A stretch of DNA of 64,000 nucleotides, taken from Curvularia sp. ZM96 (Eukaryota > Ascomycota > Dothideomycetes > Pleosporales > Pleosporaceae). Position numbers and translations under genes: made by a program. Positions 41,690 through 53,936 of the stretch are shown here, piece after piece. The stretch covers positions 1 to 64,000 of the forward strand of contig JAJGBQ010000008.1 in assembly GCA_022457065.1 (NCBI GenBank), written 5' to 3'. The notes beneath the pieces were generated by a model. It had not been told where the DNA came from, ran no database searches, and saw only the letters and a list, made by a program, of their open reading frames with translations. Each line of letters begins with the position of its first letter. Positions within the stretch are counted from its first letter, which is position 1.

Positions 41690-42150
41690 GGAGGTAGGGT
41701 AGGGGTAGGGTTGCCAAGACTTGGGTAGAGGTAGGGGTGAGGTTGCTAAAATCTGCCAAGACGAAGGTAGGGGTAGGGTTGGGTACTTGGCGTACGGGTA
41801 TAGGGTAGGGTAGAGGGTACCCAACTGGGTCTTACTGTGATAAATTACTGTGATAATTAATCTCACGTGACCTCTAAGTAGGTCTACTACAGCTATATAG
41901 ACGTCACGTGAAACGTAATATATATCTATGACCTCATGACTTTAGAGAGAACCTTAGGGGGTACCCCTTACCCTACCTCTACCCTACCCCTATCTTCACG
42001 CCAAGTAACCCAGCCCTACCCCCACCCGCGTGCCAAGTCACCCAACCCTACCCCTACCTCACTGCCAAGTAACCCAACCCTACCCCCACCCGCGTGCCAA
42101 GTACCTGTACCCTACCCCTACCCGCGACGGGTACCATATACCCATTTACC
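41690..42150. repeat. Inverted G-rich/C-rich minisatellite (fold-back)
   Basis: The left arm (41690-41820) has GGTAGGGGTAGGG tracts on the plus strand, and the right arm (41960-42145) has the complementary CCCTACCCCTACC tracts, interspersed with gccaagtaaccc/gggttacttggc-like units. A ~130-bp AT-rich centre with two 'cacgtga' motifs separates them. It may form a large stem-loop or G-quadruplexes. Confidence 0.75.
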
Positions 42151-42179
42151 ACCCTAGTCTCTAAGCTTAAGACAGCTAA

Positions 42180-42422
42180 TTAAGCCGCCACGCGACGAAA
42201 ATCGCATGAAAGCGGGTTTAAAAGAAAGGGACCCTAATAGTAGAGGAGAAAGAGCGATTAGCAGCTTTAAGAGAGTTTAGGGCGCGTAGTGATAGGAAGA
42301 AGGTAAAGAAGAGAGCGCGCGCTAAGGTGGGCGAGCCGTCGCAAAGGCACTGTAGACGCTGTAGCGAGGTAGGGCATAACTCGCGCACATGCAAGCAAGT
42401 AGAAGCGATAGATTCTGAATAG
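42180..42422 (+). pseudogene. C-terminal remnant of a DDE transposase
   Basis: Encodes a basic stretch (REFRARSDRKKVKKRARAKV) and then the zinc knuckle CRRCSEVGHNSRTC before a stop at 42420-42422. The CxxCxxxGHNxRTC ending is typical of fungal pogo/Fot transposases. The catalytic part is absent. Confidence 0.75.
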
Positions 42423-42800
42423 AATAGCTTACTAGAATTTCTATTTACTATTATGGTTTCATTGTAAAAGTCATATAATGGTGGTGATTTTGGCGGGGTC
42501 TTGGCAGAGTGATCGCTTCGGTCTACTGATCGACTCGCTATACAGATACGTTACTCATCAACACGTATTTTGCCTCTAAAAATCATTCAAGTTACTCAAG
42601 TTTATCAAGTAAGTTCTAGTAATATGACCCACAAGTCAAACGAGTATTATTCTATTCAAAAGTCGTGCCAAATAGTTAAGTCAAGTTCAGCCTTGAAACT
42701 TGCTTGACTTGCTTGTTGCGAACTCTGTGATCCGCCATAGGGACATCATCAACATTTGCAACTAACTATCATTAGTTAGTTATTACGCATCTCATATTAA

Positions 42801-45648
42801 TTAGTTACGATATTTGATGCTAAAGGATACAGTCTCTGCCTTGTCATAGTCATCCTCATTATCCGGATTTCCAAAGATACGAAGCGCTCTAATGAGTAGT
42901 TTATACTGGCCATCCGGCACATAAGATCCATCATCCAGCTGACCTGTCCAAGACCAGCTATCTTGCCCCCTTGATAGATATCTTTTCGGAAATCCCTTGA
43001 TACTTCCTAAGCTGATAATGCCCAATACAAGCTTACTGCTTGAATTAGAGGTTAAGTAAGGAACCACATCGACTCTAAGGAGGGGCGAACCAAGGGCTAG
43101 AGTAACGCTAATAGTTGGAATGACAAGCTTGGAATCATTACGCATGAGTTCACTGTCCACGAGCTCATAGTGCGTTCCATTCAAAACTGGGGAAGCTTTA
43201 GCGTCCGTTGAATTGGATAAAAAGCCCTTCGCGAGAACAGTTGCGTTCCGCATAGACCCAGATACTCCCAAGAACGGAAGAGAAAGTGTTTCGCCATTTG
43301 TCGCATCAATAGTGATGAATCCGGAATAGACGCCAAGGCGAGCAACATCCAAAGATGGGGGTGTTATGGAAATCTCGACTAGTTTAGACTGACCAGCTGA
43401 CACAGTGATGGCATGTTCAGAGAACCGAATATCCGCATGGCCTTCTGATAGCGCTGGAGGGAAGTTTGCAGGATATATGCTATTGGATGGCAAGGTGTAT
43501 GCTGTGGCTGCTTGTTTGGAGCTCAAGTGGTATACAATACCCACATCTCCAGTGTTGCGAATATAGAATCTGGTGGAATTGATAAGATGCGCTGTATCAT
43601 TTAGCAACAGGCTCGATGTGGATAGAAGCGTAGTGCAGTGTGCGGCATCGTACACCTGGATCATTCCACTACCTTGCTGAGGAACCGGTGCCAAGTAAGG
43701 AAAGGTCGCAGTACCGTTGTTGAAGTTTGTTGGTTTTGCGGTTGCTGAGAGGACGTTTCTCAAAGTTATAGGGTCGAATGTTTGTCTAACTTGGGCGACT
43801 AGCGCGTAGGCAGCTGCTACAAGAGGACATGCCATTGAGGTTCCTGAAAGTACTGCGAAACCGCCTTTGGCAATTGGATAAGTGGACAGTATCCAGCCTC
43901 CGGGTGCGCCAAATTGTGGTTTAACGTCGAGCTCGAATGTTGGTCCCCAGCTAGCATACGTGCTAACGTATCCGCCAGTCAAGTTGTTCGTTCGGAAGGT
44001 TACATGGTGGGCCGCATTAGCGGGATCAGTAATCTTAACCACAATTTTCGACCCATTCTTGAGGTTTTCAATGAATGTTTTACCTTGGCCGGCTGAAATC
44101 ATTCCAGTTCCAAGCAGACCGTCTGTAGTCATCTCAGGTGAGTAGACACTTTCAGTGTTACTGTAGAAGATGATGTATCGAGCACCTCTCGCCACAGCAT
44201 TTGCAGCTTTCTGAGAAAAATCACAATTGCCTCTCCTGATAAGAACAATGGAACCAGAAAGGTACGTCGTGTTTCCTGGAAGGCTATTACATGCGTCATT
44301 TGAGTTGTTGTAATCATAACTTAACGCCGTTAAAGGAAGGGAGAGATTGGTCCATTTGGCCGGGTCACCAGCAGTCCAGTAGAATGGCGTTTCTGAAGAA
44401 TCATCCACTGTATACTTTGCCGTGGACCAAAAAGTGGGAATCTGGGTGTTGTCGTATGAGCTCACGGATGCAACGTTCTTGCCATGTGCCGCTCCGCCGG
44501 GCATGAACAAACCACCCTGGCCTTCATTTCCAGTAGACAGTATGCAGGGAACTCCCGCAGCGACGATTCGTTCAACTGTTAAAGTCCATGCGTCATAAGG
44601 CCAACCGCCAGTAACGCCAATAGAAGCAGTAATAATATTACTACCATCTTCAACGGCTTTCGTAAATGCGGCGATGAGAACGTCAGTTGTGACACCTCGC
44701 CCAGTACACCCATAGACACGGTAAGCACCGATAGTAACATCAAGAGCAGCTCCAACAAACCCAAATTTATTTTCCTTTGCTGCGATGGCACCAGCAATAT
44801 GGGTTCCATGTCCTGAACAGTCCATAGGGCTGATAAAAACATACCGTTAGCACGCACTCAGTAGTATCCAGTTGTGGGATGAATGACATACTCCGGATCG
44901 GGAACTGGTGTATTCTTTCCATTGTACTCGTCACCAACAAAATCAAACCCATAGCCCACCACACAGTCTTTCGAACAAGTTAGTGTTCATCAGTGCAATC
45001 ACCTTTCTTAGCGTACCTTTTCCAAAGCAACCACCGAGTAGATAATGAGAATAGTCAACCTTCGCACAAAATTAGTGGTGGATACGTGTTTTTCCACGCG
45101 AATACTCACTCCAGTGTCGATAACCGCAATTTTAATACCAGATCCAGTAATTCCATCGGCCCTTAATCTATCGATCTGTGTCATGACGTGAGGTGGATAG
45201 TTTCCTATCACATCTCTTTTGAATAGAGAAGGATTTAAGTTAGATGGCTCGGTGCCTACCCACTTCGTATCATAGTCTGGTAATGTATGGTGTTGAACCG
45301 GCCATATGTTTTTGACCCCCGGGAGTTTCATGATGGCTTCCGAAGGCCTCGTCGTGCCATCAACAACTCTGTTGACTTGGAATGAAGTTCCATGGAAGAA
45401 CGGTGACTCAAATCCTAGTCGCTTCGATGTGTCGATTCCGATTGCCCTGACCTCACTAAAAAATGTCTCGATTGCCTGTAGCATGTATGAGCGCCTGCAA
45501 TGCGAAGAATTACAGGTAACTTTACAAAGTCCGCTTTAAGCTCAGCAATGAAGAGCTCTGGAAACACTTCAACAGTACGCTGTGTTTCTTCGATGGCTAG
45601 AACACATAACGCTTGCGCAATCGCCCAGATGAAAATAAGAATGCGCAT
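42801..45648 (-). CDS. Secreted subtilisin-like serine protease (S8)
   Basis: Five exons: complement(join(42801..44829, 44892..44967, 45017..45059, 45110..45475, 45526..45648)), introns of 49-62 nt, all phases consistent, 878 residues. Signal peptide MRILIFIWAIAQALCVLA, then an inhibitor-like propeptide. The catalytic triad is Asp in IAVIDTG, His in CSGHGTHIAG (exon 5) and Ser in SGTSMACPLVAA. A PA-type insert (GNCDFSQKAANAVARGARYI) lies between His and Ser, and a C-terminal Fn3-like region ends the protein. An alternative Met lies two codons upstream. It starts the proposed RiPP cluster and could trim the precursor, although general extracellular digestion is equally normal for this family. 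Confidence 0.9.
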
Positions 45649-45786
45649 TGTCATCTGAGGTGAAGATATGGGAAACAGTAGGACATGGAACCTATTGAAT
45701 ACGCGAAACACCCTTCTTTATCACATTGACAGTCAATTCCGACTTATCTAATACATCTAATTAACTAGTTAGTTGCCAGGACAATA

Positions 45787-46048
45787 CACTCTCATGCACT
45801 TGCAGCTTCCGCTTTGCGCACATAGTTCAATTGTCATCCCACGCAGGACACGGACCCGCCCAGTGTACGCTTGTCCAAAAAGAGTTAAGCCATGTAAACC
45901 TGGTGTGTTGATTGGTCTAAGAGTTCGAAAGAAGACGCATCGCTGACAGAAACTAATACTATTTGGGCAAGATTACCACTAGGCGACAGAGACATAGTGT
46001 GGGATCAGAGATCGCCTGCTTACAGAAACCGGAAGCTGCATGAGAGTG
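45787..46048 (+). mobile_element. MITE family 1, copy B
   Basis: 262 bp, ends CACTCTCATGCACTTGCAGC and GCATGAGAGTG, flanked by TA (45785-45786, 46049-46050). Lies between the 5' ends of the divergently transcribed protease and transporter genes. Confidence 0.92.
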
Positions 46049-46635
46049 TACGGTCCCTTGTTGATACTTTGTTTCCCTCCTGCACTGGCTAGCGCTTACC
46101 CTGCCTGAACCGCATGAATCTCCGACAGTCCCGCCGGCCCGATAGTACAAACGCTATTGAGCATAGTACCATTACGTGTCAATTACGTACTGTGATTACC
46201 GGCAAAAAATTCCTACGTGGAGACGCTAAAAATGACGATTAGGCACTTCTTCGGATGCCTCTATTCTTGATTTATCAAAGAGAAATACCGGGCTGTTCTG
46301 AGCAGTCTTGACGGAAGCTACACCATATACAGTAAAGCTCTTACTCTCTACCCCAGCCCGTGTCACCCCTTACTAGTGGCCCACATACAATACTTTCGTC
46401 TAGCAACACAGGAGACAGAAAGTGGATCAAGAGTTAAAGTAAGCTATTATGCGATACGAGGGCTTCGCCCAACGTGACATCCTGATTGTGGGGCTGCTCT
46501 CAATCGCTTAACACATCATTCTCTGTGGCCTACCTTCTGTTTTCTTGTATGATTAGTCTCGCTATTCTATGTTATTTACCAAATTCGCTTCCATCTCGAT
46601 CTTGTAGATAGTGAACTCTTCAATTCACTGTAGGG

Positions 46636-48516
46636 ATGGCAAATCGATACAAACGGTCTAGCTGGGCTTCTTTGCCACAAAAAGGGCAGTTGTTCGTTCT
46701 ATGCACGATCCGAATAACTGAGCCTATCACAGTATTCTGCTTCAACTCATATATCTTTTACCAGCTTCGACATTTCGACCCAAGCTTACCAGATGACGAG
46801 ATCATAAGACAGGCATCGAATCTTCGGTCAGTTTATATGCTGACTCAGTGTGTTTCGTCGTTCCTCTGGGGTCGCATCGCAGACTCACCGCTAGGTGGAA
46901 GGAAACTTGCCTTGCTTGTCGCCTTGAGCTGCTCATGTTCGTCAACAATCACCCACCCCCCGCTATGTCTTACGAAAAGCACTACGCTAATCAATTCCAA
47001 TTTTAACCAGTTATCAGCAGTCTATCTCTTTGCTTCGTTTCAAATTATAAACAAGTTCTCATTGTTCAGGCTGCACAAGGTTTCTCAAATAATAACACAG
47101 CTATTGTGAGGACGCTAGTTTCTGAGATAGTACCACAAAAGCGGCAAGTTTTCCCTTTATACCTTGAGATCAACTTATGCTTCGTGTGAATGCAATTTCT
47201 GCCTTTATAGCTTCTAATCTCTATATGTACAGGTTCCAAGCTAGAGCATTTATATTGCTGCCGATATGCACAAGTCTTGCATCAGTCCTTGGCCCACTCA
47301 TAGCAGGCTTGACAGTCGAAGCCAATCCTCAAACACAAATCAACAACCAATCCTTGCTAGAGAGATATCCCTATGCATTACCACCTTTAATCAACTCCGC
47401 GCTGCTACTAGTACCACTGTTAGCAACCTTCTTCTTTCTTGAGGAGGTAAGTAGTGTCAGTGTTTGTCTTGACATACATTTGTTCTAACCAAAGAAGACC
47501 TTAGAACCCTTACGTAAAAGATACGACCCCGGAATCGCAGTCTGCCGAAGGCTTGTTTCATTGGTCTTCAGCTCAACTAGAAATGAACTGGCACATTATG
47601 AAGCAATCCCTGTTGAGATCGATGAAGATAGAGAAATGGAGTTTTTGAATAGAACGGAAGATGATGATCAAAGCAACTCATCAATGCGATCAAACTCTAT
47701 TTCAGAGGGAAATGTAATCGGGAACAAGACAGAGTATTTGTTGCCAACATCTCGGACGTTTACCAAGAAGATAATGCTTGTGCTATTGGCAGGGGTTCTT
47801 CTGGACATACAAGTAGGCGTAACCAGTGACGCCATGAACAATCTGTTGAGTTTTCCTGTGGCAACCGAAGAGCAGGAACGTCAAATGATGTTGCCGTTTC
47901 AATTCAGTGGCGGTGCTGGATTCAAACCAAGCTCACTCGCGTGGACCACGTGTGTATTTGGTACGTATCCCTACGACTCAGCTCCCCAAGACCATGAATT
48001 TCGGCACAATGCTTACGGTCAAGTTTCATGGTAGGCATTTTGGGGCTGCCATTTCAGCTATTGTTATATCCTCGAATCATCCAGAGCCTGGGAGTACTGA
48101 AAACCTGGAGGTACTTCATGTTCACATTCCCCTCGATATGGTTTCTGTATCCATACTTCGCCGTTCTGCCTTCGAGCACACCTTCATCCCCAGAAAAAAC
48201 TGGATTTATCATCTGGGGGTTTATAATATTCCTCGCTACTGTAACAGGCCTTTTTGTAGGCTGCGTGATGGTTTGCCAGCTCATGCTTGTAGCACAATCA
48301 TCACCACATCCCTCTACCCTAGCAAAAACTCAGAGCATTGCCTTCATTGTCTCTACAGCAACCAGGGCGTGTAGCTCAGCTTTATCAGGTGTTCTCCTTG
48401 CATATGGTTTAGATTGGAACCTAACTGGTCTACCGTTCTGGCTTAGCGCTCTAGTAGGCATGATCGCAATCGGCATGAATACATTTATAAAAGAAGAGGA
48501 CAGTTTTAGTAGCTAA
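46636..48516 (+). CDS. MFS transporter
   Basis: Multi-exon membrane transporter. Well-supported exons: 46636 to about 46935 (end unresolved), 47070-47143, 47233-47446, 47495-47960 and 48035-48516. Intron 47144-47232 has a GC donor (gcaagt). The N-terminus has ITEPITVFCFNSYIFYQL, then the MFS loop signature FLWGRIADSPLGGRK. The exon at 47070 reads AAQGFSNNNTAIVRTLVSEI, as in fungal ZIF1/YCR023C-like transporters. A long acidic central loop follows, then six hydrophobic segments in exons 4-5. The join between exons 1 and 2 is uncertain; one transmembrane segment may be lost, so the gene could be damaged there. In the cluster its likely role is export of the peptide product. Confidence 0.82.
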
Positions 48517-49288
48517 GTAGGAAAGAAGTAGTAAAAGCAATTAGCCAAAAGAATTTTACTATAGTAGGATACCTTCAGAAGTACGTGTCAGATACGTAAG
48601 AAAGTCTTTTGTTCAAGGTGTTGGATCTAGATTGAATGTGAGCTCTATCTTTCAGAGATTCATAGAAGGATTTGTTGTGAACATTTGAGTTCAATCCAGG
48701 TTGGTTGAAAAGAGCCTTTAGGTCCCATGAAGAAAATGTAGCTACTCACTTGGAAAAAGGAAGATGTCGCGGTGGTCTTGACGGCGTTTGTAAATGCAAT
48801 GTACATTGTTGACCAATTCACATGTCAAACAAAAGATGCTGGGATAATCAAATCCATTTTGTAAAAACTCTTTCTCGTATTTGATTACTTCTGTCAGCCA
48901 TACCGTACTACTAAAGGGACCTCATTTCGACATGATTATTCTCGTTGGAAAAGTTAACAACCTGAAACCAATGTATCAGTGATGGTATTTTTGTGGAGAG
49001 CTGAACCCACGAACCTATGCCAAAGATAGTACTAGGTATAACGAGATTATGTTGATAGAGAGCTTCGCTTCTAGGCTACGTAACTATCTAAATACATAAG
49101 AGCAGAGAAATAGTAAAGCTGATTGTCAAATTGGGCATCGGGGCAGGTAAGAAAGAAACGCCAATGTCGTGAACGAAGGTAACAGAGCAAAGGGCTCCAG
49201 CCCATTGTAATTCTGCTAATAACAATCCTACAAGACACTGCATACCTCTTCTTAGGAGCTCAAGCTCTTCTATGAAGCTCGGGAGCCA
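48517..49288. other. No gene seen; retroelement fragment
   Basis: About 49054-49205 carries the fragment shared with 14560-14810 (gcttctaggctacgtaact; gggctccagcccatt). The rest shows no coding signal. Confidence 0.6.
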
Positions 49289-49759
49289 TGCGTTACAAGT
49301 AACAAGAAGGATTACTTGCTTGTTGCACGACGAGTGGTTGAGGTTCAACACCCGTTCACGTCAGAAGATTGTGATTATCGCCGGGTGACGATCACGTGAC
49401 CTTGCCTTCCGCCAAGGAAGGGAGGCCATGAGGAAACGGGATGTCACTTCCTCCCAGTAAGACACTTCTTAGGGATGTTGGCAACTCTGAATCTCAGAGA
49501 GGACAGGACTGGAGGCCATGAGTATAAAAGACGGACGGATCTCACTACACTCGTTGTAGTCAACTCTTATAGGTTCCTTTCTTACACAGAGTTGTACTTA
49601 GTTTTTCCATCTAGTCTAGAACTGATCGTCCTTACTATCAGTTGCAATCCTATAAATCTTTCTCACCAAAACTGCCAGGCAATCGCACAGCCCACCGCTT
49701 TCAGTTACCTCAACCTAACTCGGATTGAGACCAGAAGTATAGCCCAACCCCTTCTAACA
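49289..49759 (+). mobile_element. Solo LTR, copia-like family A
   Basis: Homologue of 29651-30324. Contains cacgtcagaag, gatcacgtga, a TATA-like 'agtataaaagacggacgga' and ends with 'tagcccaaccccttctaaca'. The start is approximate. Confidence 0.65.
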
Positions 49760-49841
49760 CCATGATAGTCTGCCATGATTTTAAACGCGGCATGCGAAGA
49801 AATAGTATGTGAGAGGTAAGCCAATTCTTTCGGATTCATAA

Positions 49842-50827
49842 CTAATCGTTTTTAATCCATCCAAGTACGTCAGTGTAGTTTTTGCACAGGTAATTCTTCT
49901 CGAAGTGGATAAAGTCATCTGGACTTGACTTGTTCCACTGAATATATCCCATTGTCATATCCATATTCATCTTGCAAAGAACCGACTGTTTTAAGATCTT
50001 CAAACAGTGTGCTAAAAAGGTTAGGTTGACTCAGCAATTTCTTCAGATTTGGGGCTATTCTTACTGATGTGATTTTTGTACCACTCATCTGAGATGTTGG
50101 CCTTCGCCATTGGGCCGTTCAATTTGTCGTCCTCGTGATTGAACCAGAGACGACGCCACGCAGCATCCTATGATGTCTATCAGTATTTGGTCACTTAAGG
50201 ATAGGAATATATGGATATTACCACACAATGGGCTTGATGCATGCTGTCCAAGGTAACCAGAAACCCTGAGATTCCATTACGAGTAACCCTTGGTGACTCG
50301 GGAAGGATTCCTCGCTCATATCCAAATTTCTCAGGAACAACAACGGTGGCACCATCGGAACGTTCAGCTAATGCATTCCAAGCTTTTTGTAACTCCCCTT
50401 CGTGTAAAAATGCCTTCTCTACCGTTGCATCAGAAGCTAAATCAGCCATAACTGAATCCGACTGAAGATGGCCAGAAGAAGCTGTATACGTTAGTGTCTA
50501 GGTATAAATGTGCGTCATTAGCTTACACATTGCATCTAATGAACACGAGCACTCAGATCCAGTGCGTCCTTTAGTGGAGATGATGGTTGAGATGAGAGTG
50601 GTGAGAAGGATAACAATGATGTACGAAAGCCCACGCCATATATATCCATACTTCCTCTGTTTACGAGTAGCTATTTCCCCATGAGATTGATGGATAAGCG
50701 AACTTTTCTCATCGTCGTTCCATGCGCGTGGGGAATTCAGTGTTTCAGTAGAAGAGCAGCATCCCTCTGGATCAGAGTCCATCTTCGAAGTGGAGTAAGG
50801 CGTGACCTGTCCAGAAGTCAACGACAA
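49842..50827 (-). CDS. UstYa-like (DUF3328) oxidative cyclisation protein 1
   Basis: Four exons: complement(join(49842..50011, 50065..50167, 50222..50451, 50527..50827)), phases consistent, 267 residues. A cytosolic N-terminus is followed by one membrane helix (YIIVILLTTLISTIIS). The first motif HQAHC ends exon 2; the second, read across the exon 3/4 junction, is HITHC, followed by LKILKQSVLC. These two HxxHC motifs define the UstYa family, whose members help make aromatic or ether cross-links in dikaritin peptides, probably as copper enzymes. The first acceptor (attcag) was chosen because it keeps the frame. Start may be the Met 15 codons later. Confidence 0.85.
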
Positions 50828-51065
50828 ATATATGCATCTAGCTGACTAAGATTTTCGGATAGTTATTCTAAGCATGTACTTAAACTAGTGCTACTACGTT
50901 CTCCACGTACGTTTCTTGAAACCTTGGATGGAGTTATCGTAACATCAGGGACGGAGGTGGACGGATGAGTGGTGGGGCTGAACCGAAAAGCAGGAAATCA
51001 TACCGAGCTTACCACCGTGATTCAGGGTATTGTACTGTACACCGCTAAATGGGGTAGGGGTATAC

Positions 51066-51126
51066 ACACACACACACAATTTATTTACGCCCGGCGGCCG
51101 AGCCGAAAGGGCTACAAACGCTAGTC
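51066..51126 (-). mobile_element. 61-bp LINE 3' stub
   Basis: Only the 3' tail of the LINE at 19905-27025: the CA/GT tract plus ggcggccgagccgaaagggc. It is bracketed by a 13-bp duplication GGTAGGGGTATAC (51053-51065, 51127-51139), so this is a very short 5'-truncated insertion rather than a decayed copy. Confidence 0.93.
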
Positions 51127-51507
51127 GGTAGGGGTATACAGTCGCTAGCGATTGCGGCTTCACCCCTGTAGGCAGCGTTCCAAAAGTCCAGTCATCAGAA
51201 GATTGAGGATTGACCAATCACACCGATGGTTCTGCAGCTGACTTCTTGTACTAAGCTACATAAGGAAGGTGGGACTGCTCAAATCCGTTGCGCAACTGTG
51301 CGTAAGGGTGAAGCCGCAATCGCTAACGACTGTACATGATAGGCGCGGCTTGAATCTACATGGCTAATCCCTGACATTATGACGTATTGTTAATGTGAGG
51401 GCCCGATAAACGGAAATTCAATGAGACGGCATGGTCACATGTTCCAGAAGAAATATGAGGGAGCTTCAGCATGCCCCGCTAAACAAGGTTTAAGTCATCT
51501 TATAGTA

Positions 51508-51784
51508 CACTTTTATGCACTTGCAGCTTCCGGCTTCTGTAAGCAGACGACTTTTGTTCCCATGCTAAGCCTCTCTCATTCAATGGTGATCTTACCTGCA
51601 TAGTGCCAGCTCTTATCAGCGATGTCATGGGTCAATCTTCTTCTCGATACTCTGGCCAATCAAACGGAGATATCTATGGAGTCATGCCTCTTCTGAGCAA
51701 GCGTATACTGGGAGAATTGATGGCCTATGCGAGATGACAATTGAGCCGCGTGTGCAAAGCGGAAGCTGCAAGTGCATGAGAGTG
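51508..51784 (+). mobile_element. MITE family 1, copy C
   Basis: 277 bp, flanked by TA (51506-51507, 51785-51786). Ends CACTTTTATGCACTTGCAGC and GCAAGTGCATGAGAGTG. Lies downstream of UstYa-like gene 2, between it and UstYa-like gene 1. Confidence 0.92.
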
Positions 51785-51897
51785 TATCTACTCTGTACAA
51801 CAAACCCCTTTCTCACACAACGAGCTAGTGTGTAATCATCAATTTGTGTCATACCCACATAAATTTCTATTCGTTGGGAAATCTTGACAGATACTAA

Positions 51898-52777
51898 TCA
51901 AACAGGTGCGTTAATATCGATAATGAAGCGCTTGTCCGATACCCTGTAGTCCTCAATCCACTGCACTGCTTCCTTGTTGTTCCTGCAAGAATGTAGGTGA
52001 CCAAATCCGTTTGTTCCCTTATGGTCTCCAGGTCTTGTACCACCTTCCAATGTCATATCGCTGTTACAGAGGATTGCTTGCCGAAGATAGTCGAAGCAGT
52101 GGTTCGTGTGAACTGAACTATGACCTTCTTCAACTTGGTTTTCGGTTCCTTTGGAGCCATATCTTATCACCTGATCGTAGGCATCCATGATGTAATAGAG
52201 ACAGTGTAGCTGATGTGTCCAAGAAACTTTCCACAAAGGTGTACCACTAGGGTCAAGGAAAGGCTCACTCAAGTCTTTATAACGATTGTGTTCGGGGACG
52301 TGGATATTGCCACCACCTTCTAAATGCAAATGTCAGATCCCTTAACCTAGAAAGTCAAAGCTTCTTCGTAAGTTACGGTATACGTACTAGGTAGTAAATC
52401 TTGCCACCTCTGTCTCACAGTTCGCGCTTCTTCACTAGATGTGTAGTTCAACGTGAAGATGTTCAACTGCGGTTCAAACTTGATACGTTCTTCGGAGACT
52501 AAAGATACTGTTAGATTCAGATCACATTAGTTATTGTAAGTGTTAAATATGCCTTACATCTTGGAACAAAATGATTGACGTCTCCCCCAAAATCGGTTTC
52601 TAATCTAAACTGCATAAGCAGTCCCAAGATAGCGACAAGGAAGATAAAGATAAACACATTGGTGGAAATTCGCATCCACTTCCAAAACACGTAGGTCCTA
52701 CTACGGGCGTTCGATTTTTGCTGTATGAAGGATGTAAATTCGTCCGACGATGATTCCCTAGAATACCTTCCAGACAT
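51898..52777 (-). CDS. UstYa-like (DUF3328) oxidative cyclisation protein 2
   Basis: Three exons: complement(join(51898..52319, 52388..52498, 52558..52777)), introns 59 and 68 nt, 250 residues. An N-terminal tail and membrane helix (STNVFIFIFLVAILGLLM, about 38-56) precede a luminal domain with the canonical HQLHCLYYIMDAY and HTNHCFDYLRQAILC motifs and the spacing usual for the family (about 35 residues between them). Of the five cluster paralogues this is one of the two most typical, with complete motifs and no frame break. Expected to sit in the secretory membrane and act on the processed precursor repeats. Confidence 0.93.
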
Positions 52778-53495
52778 GGCGAGATATTATTTATTCGCAA
52801 ATGGAACACGTGCCAACAGGTCGAGAAGGATGGCTTTCGAAATGAGCGACCGCCAAATATGTGTGATGGTTTTATGATTTATTCGTAACAACGTTGGCTG
52901 ATTTCTAGGGCTAGCTCGAATGATAGATAAAATAGTAGTGGATGGAGAAATTTGAGTTACCGCAGCTAGGCCGAAGTGCAAGGGCAATGTTGGATGTAAT
53001 AAGTATCTCCGAACAACTTCCGTCAACATTCTTTAGGACGGATGCAACGCGGTGTTGCAAGGAGCGGGTTGTCTAGTAAAAATTCGCTATGGTGAAAACA
53101 ATATCACCTGTGGATTGGTGATCTTCATGCCCCAGTGGTCTGTGATTTGCCCTGCGCGGATCGATCGGATAGCTCTTTCCATACGTTCGTGCTGGCGCGC
53201 GGGATATTATATTAAGGGCCTGTTTGGTTTCGCCAATAGCTTTGCTCAGCGCTAACCTTATTAAAGGCATCCCGGAGCTTAGCGTTGTAAGAAGACACCG
53301 TGCAGGCTGCTAGGAATCTGAGAGTGATGTAGCTTTCTCTTAGTAAGTACAAGTAAGAACGTACTATGGTCGCAGGCTAACGTTTTGTAGATGAGGATGT
53401 GGCAAGGGGTGAGACTGCGCTAAAATTAGTGATTACATACGCTACCAAGGCTAATCACAGTGTTGTATCTTGACCAGTTAAGAGGTTTTAGCACT
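52778..53495. other. No gene seen
   Basis: Upstream region of UstYa-like gene 2. Short open frames 52787-53029 and 53052-53270 are overlapping and featureless. Confidence 0.55.
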
Positions 53496-53936
53496 GGCTG
53501 GCGTGATTTGTCCCCCCGTTTTTGAGATTTGTCCCCCGCCGAAGTACCAAATTGCTTTACATCCACACAGCTTAACACCAGCAAGATTGTAAGTGGATTT
53601 TTGAACGCTATATAACACTCTAGGGCCTCGCAAAGCTTCCCTAAAAGTTTGAGACTTAAATTTGGTCTGTGTTGTGATCTAATTGCATGCTAAAGTTGGT
53701 GATATCTTGGAAGAAATCGCCAACTTCAACTCGATTTGACTTGTTCCTGTCGCTTTGCAAATTCGCAAAACTTAGAGGAGAGGTACTTTCGTGTATGCGA
53801 AACGCGTTTCCAGCTTTAAACATAAAAATTACACGTGGTGTTGCGATGAAATTGCATTGCGCAGCGTAAGAGCTGCCATTTTCGGTACTTCGGCGGGGGA
53901 CAAATCTCAAAAACGGGGGGACAAATCACGCCAGCC
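53496..53936 (+). mobile_element. MITE family 3, Mutator-type
   Basis: 441 bp. Terminal inverted repeats of ~55 bp begin GGCTGGCGTGATTTGTCCCC and are nearly perfect (53496-53550, 53882-53936). Flanked by a 9-bp duplication TTTAGCACT (53487-53495, 53937-53945), a length that suggests a MULE-type transposase. Frames inside it are not genes. Confidence 0.94.

Noticed and set aside
41559..42157. Pro/Tyr-Thr repeat open frames
   Set aside because: Translation of the G-rich/C-rich minisatellite arms; no start context or other signal.
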